DNA from: Paenibacillus rhizovicinus
GTDB lineage: Bacteria > Bacillota > Bacilli > Paenibacillales > Paenibacillaceae
Length of the DNA: 64,000 nt
Assembly: GCF_010365285.1 (NCBI RefSeq)
Contig: NZ_CP048286.1
Location: forward strand, 6,126,001-6,190,000
Reading direction: 5' to 3'
Both the position numbers and the translations under genes were made by a program. Position 1 is the stretch's first letter. Each line of letters begins with the position of its first letter. This document shows, in pieces, positions 63,087 to 64,000 of this stretch. The notes below the pieces were generated by a model, which was not told the DNA's origin, did not search any database, and saw nothing but the letters and a program-made list of their open reading frames with translations.

Positions 63087-63590
63087 TTGCGAGTATTAGG
63101 AATTGACCCGGGAATCGCGATCGTAGGCTTCGGATTTATCGACAAAATCGGGAGCAAGCTCGTTCCCGTGCAATACGGATGCATTACGACGGAAGCCCGC
63201 ACGGCGCCGGAAGAGCGCCTGAAGCAGGTGTATGACTCGGCCTGCGCCTTGATGGACCGCTACAAACCGGATACGGTCGCCGTGGAGAAGCTGTTCTTTA
63301 ACCGCAACGTCACGACGGCGTTCTCGGTCGGCCAGGCGCGCGGCGTCGTTATATTGGCTGCGGCGCAGCGCGGTCTCCCCGTCGCGGAGTATACGCCGCT
63401 CCAAGTCAAACAAGCCGTCGTCGGATACGGCAAAGCGGAGAAACGACAGGTGCAGGAGATGGTACGGATGTTCCTGAAGCTGAGCGCCATTCCGAAGCCG
63501 GACGACGTCGCGGACGCGCTTGCGGTGGCCATTTGCCATGCGCATTCGTCGGTTCTTACGAACAAAATAAACGAGGTGAACCGATCTTGA
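63087..63590 (+). CDS. ruvC: Crossover junction endodeoxyribonuclease RuvC
   Basis: RuvC is the dimeric nuclease that resolves Holliday junctions with RuvAB. The protein starts 'RVLGIDPGIAIVGFG' with the first catalytic Asp at residue 7; 'VAVEKLFFNRN' and 'DDVADALAVAICHAH' give the other acidic residues. An ATG at 63042 is in frame, but AAGGAGAG fits the TTG at 63087, giving 167 aa, the usual family size. B. subtilis has no ruvC and uses RecU, so this gene marks a different Bacillales lineage. It overlaps ruvA by 4 bases. Confidence 0.95.
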   Translation: MRVLGIDPGIAIVGFGFIDKIGSKLVPVQYGCITTEARTAPEERLKQVYDSACALMDRYKPDTVAVEKLFFNRNVTTAFSVGQARGVVILAAAQRGLPVAEYTPLQVKQAVVGYGKAEKRQVQEMVRMFLKLSAIPKPDDVADALAVAICHAHSSVLTNKINEVNRS

Positions 63591-64000
63591 TCGATTATGT
63601 AAGAGGCCGGGTCGTACACCTGGATACGGAATTCGTGGTCGTGGACGTCCGCGATATCGGCTACCAAATCTTTACGCCTAACCCATATGCGTTCGCCAAG
63701 AGCGATGACGTAGTTACGATTTATACGCATCATCACGTCCGGGAGGACGCGGCGCTGCTATACGGCTTCGCGAACCGAGACGAGCAGGCGATGTTCCGCA
63801 AGCTGCTGGACGTTTCCGGCATCGGACCGCGCGTTGCGCTCGGCATTCTTGCCGGCGGCAAGCCGGAGACGATTGCCGCGGCCATTCAGCAGGAGAATCT
63901 GACGTTCCTGACGAAACTGCCGGGCATCGGAAGAAAGACTGCACAGCGCATGGTGCTGGATTTGAAAGACAAGCTGGACGCGATTCCGGGCGGCTTCAGC
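63587..64000 (+). CDS. ruvA: Holliday junction branch migration protein RuvA (3' truncated by window edge)
   Basis: The first 138 codons of RuvA, which binds four-way junctions and loads the RuvB motor. The N-terminal OB domain is 'IDYVRGRVVHLDTEFVVVD' followed by 'GYQIFTPNPYAF'. Two helix-hairpin-helix motifs are visible: 'LLDVSGIGPRVALGIL' and 'FLTKLPGIGRKTAQRMV'. The start is a TTG overlapping the ruvC stop, with GAGGTGA before it. The flexible C-terminal RuvB-binding domain lies outside the window. Confidence 0.95.
   Translation, partial: MIDYVRGRVVHLDTEFVVVDVRDIGYQIFTPNPYAFAKSDDVVTIYTHHHVREDAALLYGFANRDEQAMFRKLLDVSGIGPRVALGILAGGKPETIAAAIQQENLTFLTKLPGIGRKTAQRMVLDLKDKLDAIPGGFS

Overview
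The window looks like chromosomal DNA of an endospore-forming, moderately high-GC Firmicute, most likely a Paenibacillaceae member (Paenibacillus or a close relative). The evidence is the gene order, which follows the Bacillus subtilis tig-clpX-lonB-lonA-ysxC-hem-spoVID-valS-folC-spoIIB-maf-radC-mre-min-spoIVF-rplU-rpmA-spo0B-obg-pheB-pheA-safA-bofC-ruvA backbone. Features unlike Bacillus include a ruvC gene, an RNase E/G family gene before rplU, a CobA-HemD fusion, a precorrin-2 dehydrogenase in the heme operon, and ispG between clpX and lonB. Almost everything is on the + strand; only three genes are on the - strand. No rRNA, tRNA, IS element, prophage or CRISPR array was seen.

Layout. 1-8750: protein quality control (end of trigger factor, ClpP, ClpX, LonB, LonA), ispG and the ribosome-assembly GTPase YsxC. 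8918-10242: an unrecognised 196-aa protein, then speD, whose 5' leader folds into a possible undescribed riboswitch. 10423-18362: tetrapyrrole operon hemA-hemX-precorrin-2 dehydrogenase-hemC-cobA/hemD-hemB-hemL. 18409-21115: an RluA-type pseudouridine synthase and spoVID. 21266-27135: T-box-controlled valS, folC and murC.

27271-39491 is an accessory block between murC and spoIIB. It holds a secreted peptidoglycan-binding protein with a long Gly-Gln repeat tail (- strand), a hybrid histidine kinase, an unrecognised 149-aa protein, a chemoreceptor, CheW, a CheA with two CheW domains, and a CheB-like receiver fused to PAS-GGDEF-EAL. A convergent ArsR regulator / SRPBCC pair closes it. The block reads as a chemosensory pathway whose output is cyclic-di-GMP hydrolysis instead of, or as well as, the flagellar switch.

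39640-48187: SPOR-domain SpoIIB, a small membrane protein, Maf, RadC and the shape/division genes mreBCD-minCD-rodA. 48262-49135: a 14-bp homopurine tandem repeat and a DUF429-like gene. 49152-51150: spoIVFA-spoIVFB (pro-sigmaK processing) behind a likely sigmaE promoter. 51311-56003: RNase G-like gene, rplU-prp-rpmA, a membrane-anchored Spo0B and Obg. 56105-59917: pheB, hom, thrB and pheA (aromatic and threonine amino acids). 60108-64000: safA with a large tandem repeat, bofC behind a likely sigmaG promoter, ruvC and the start of ruvA.

The genes converge on sporulation. SpoIIB, LonB, Spo0B, SpoIVFA/FB, BofC, SpoVID and SafA cover phosphorelay, engulfment, the sigmaK checkpoint and coat morphogenesis. 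Promoter-like sites for sigmaF (lonB), sigmaE (spoIVFA), sigmaG (bofC) and sigmaK (safA) can be read next to the expected genes.
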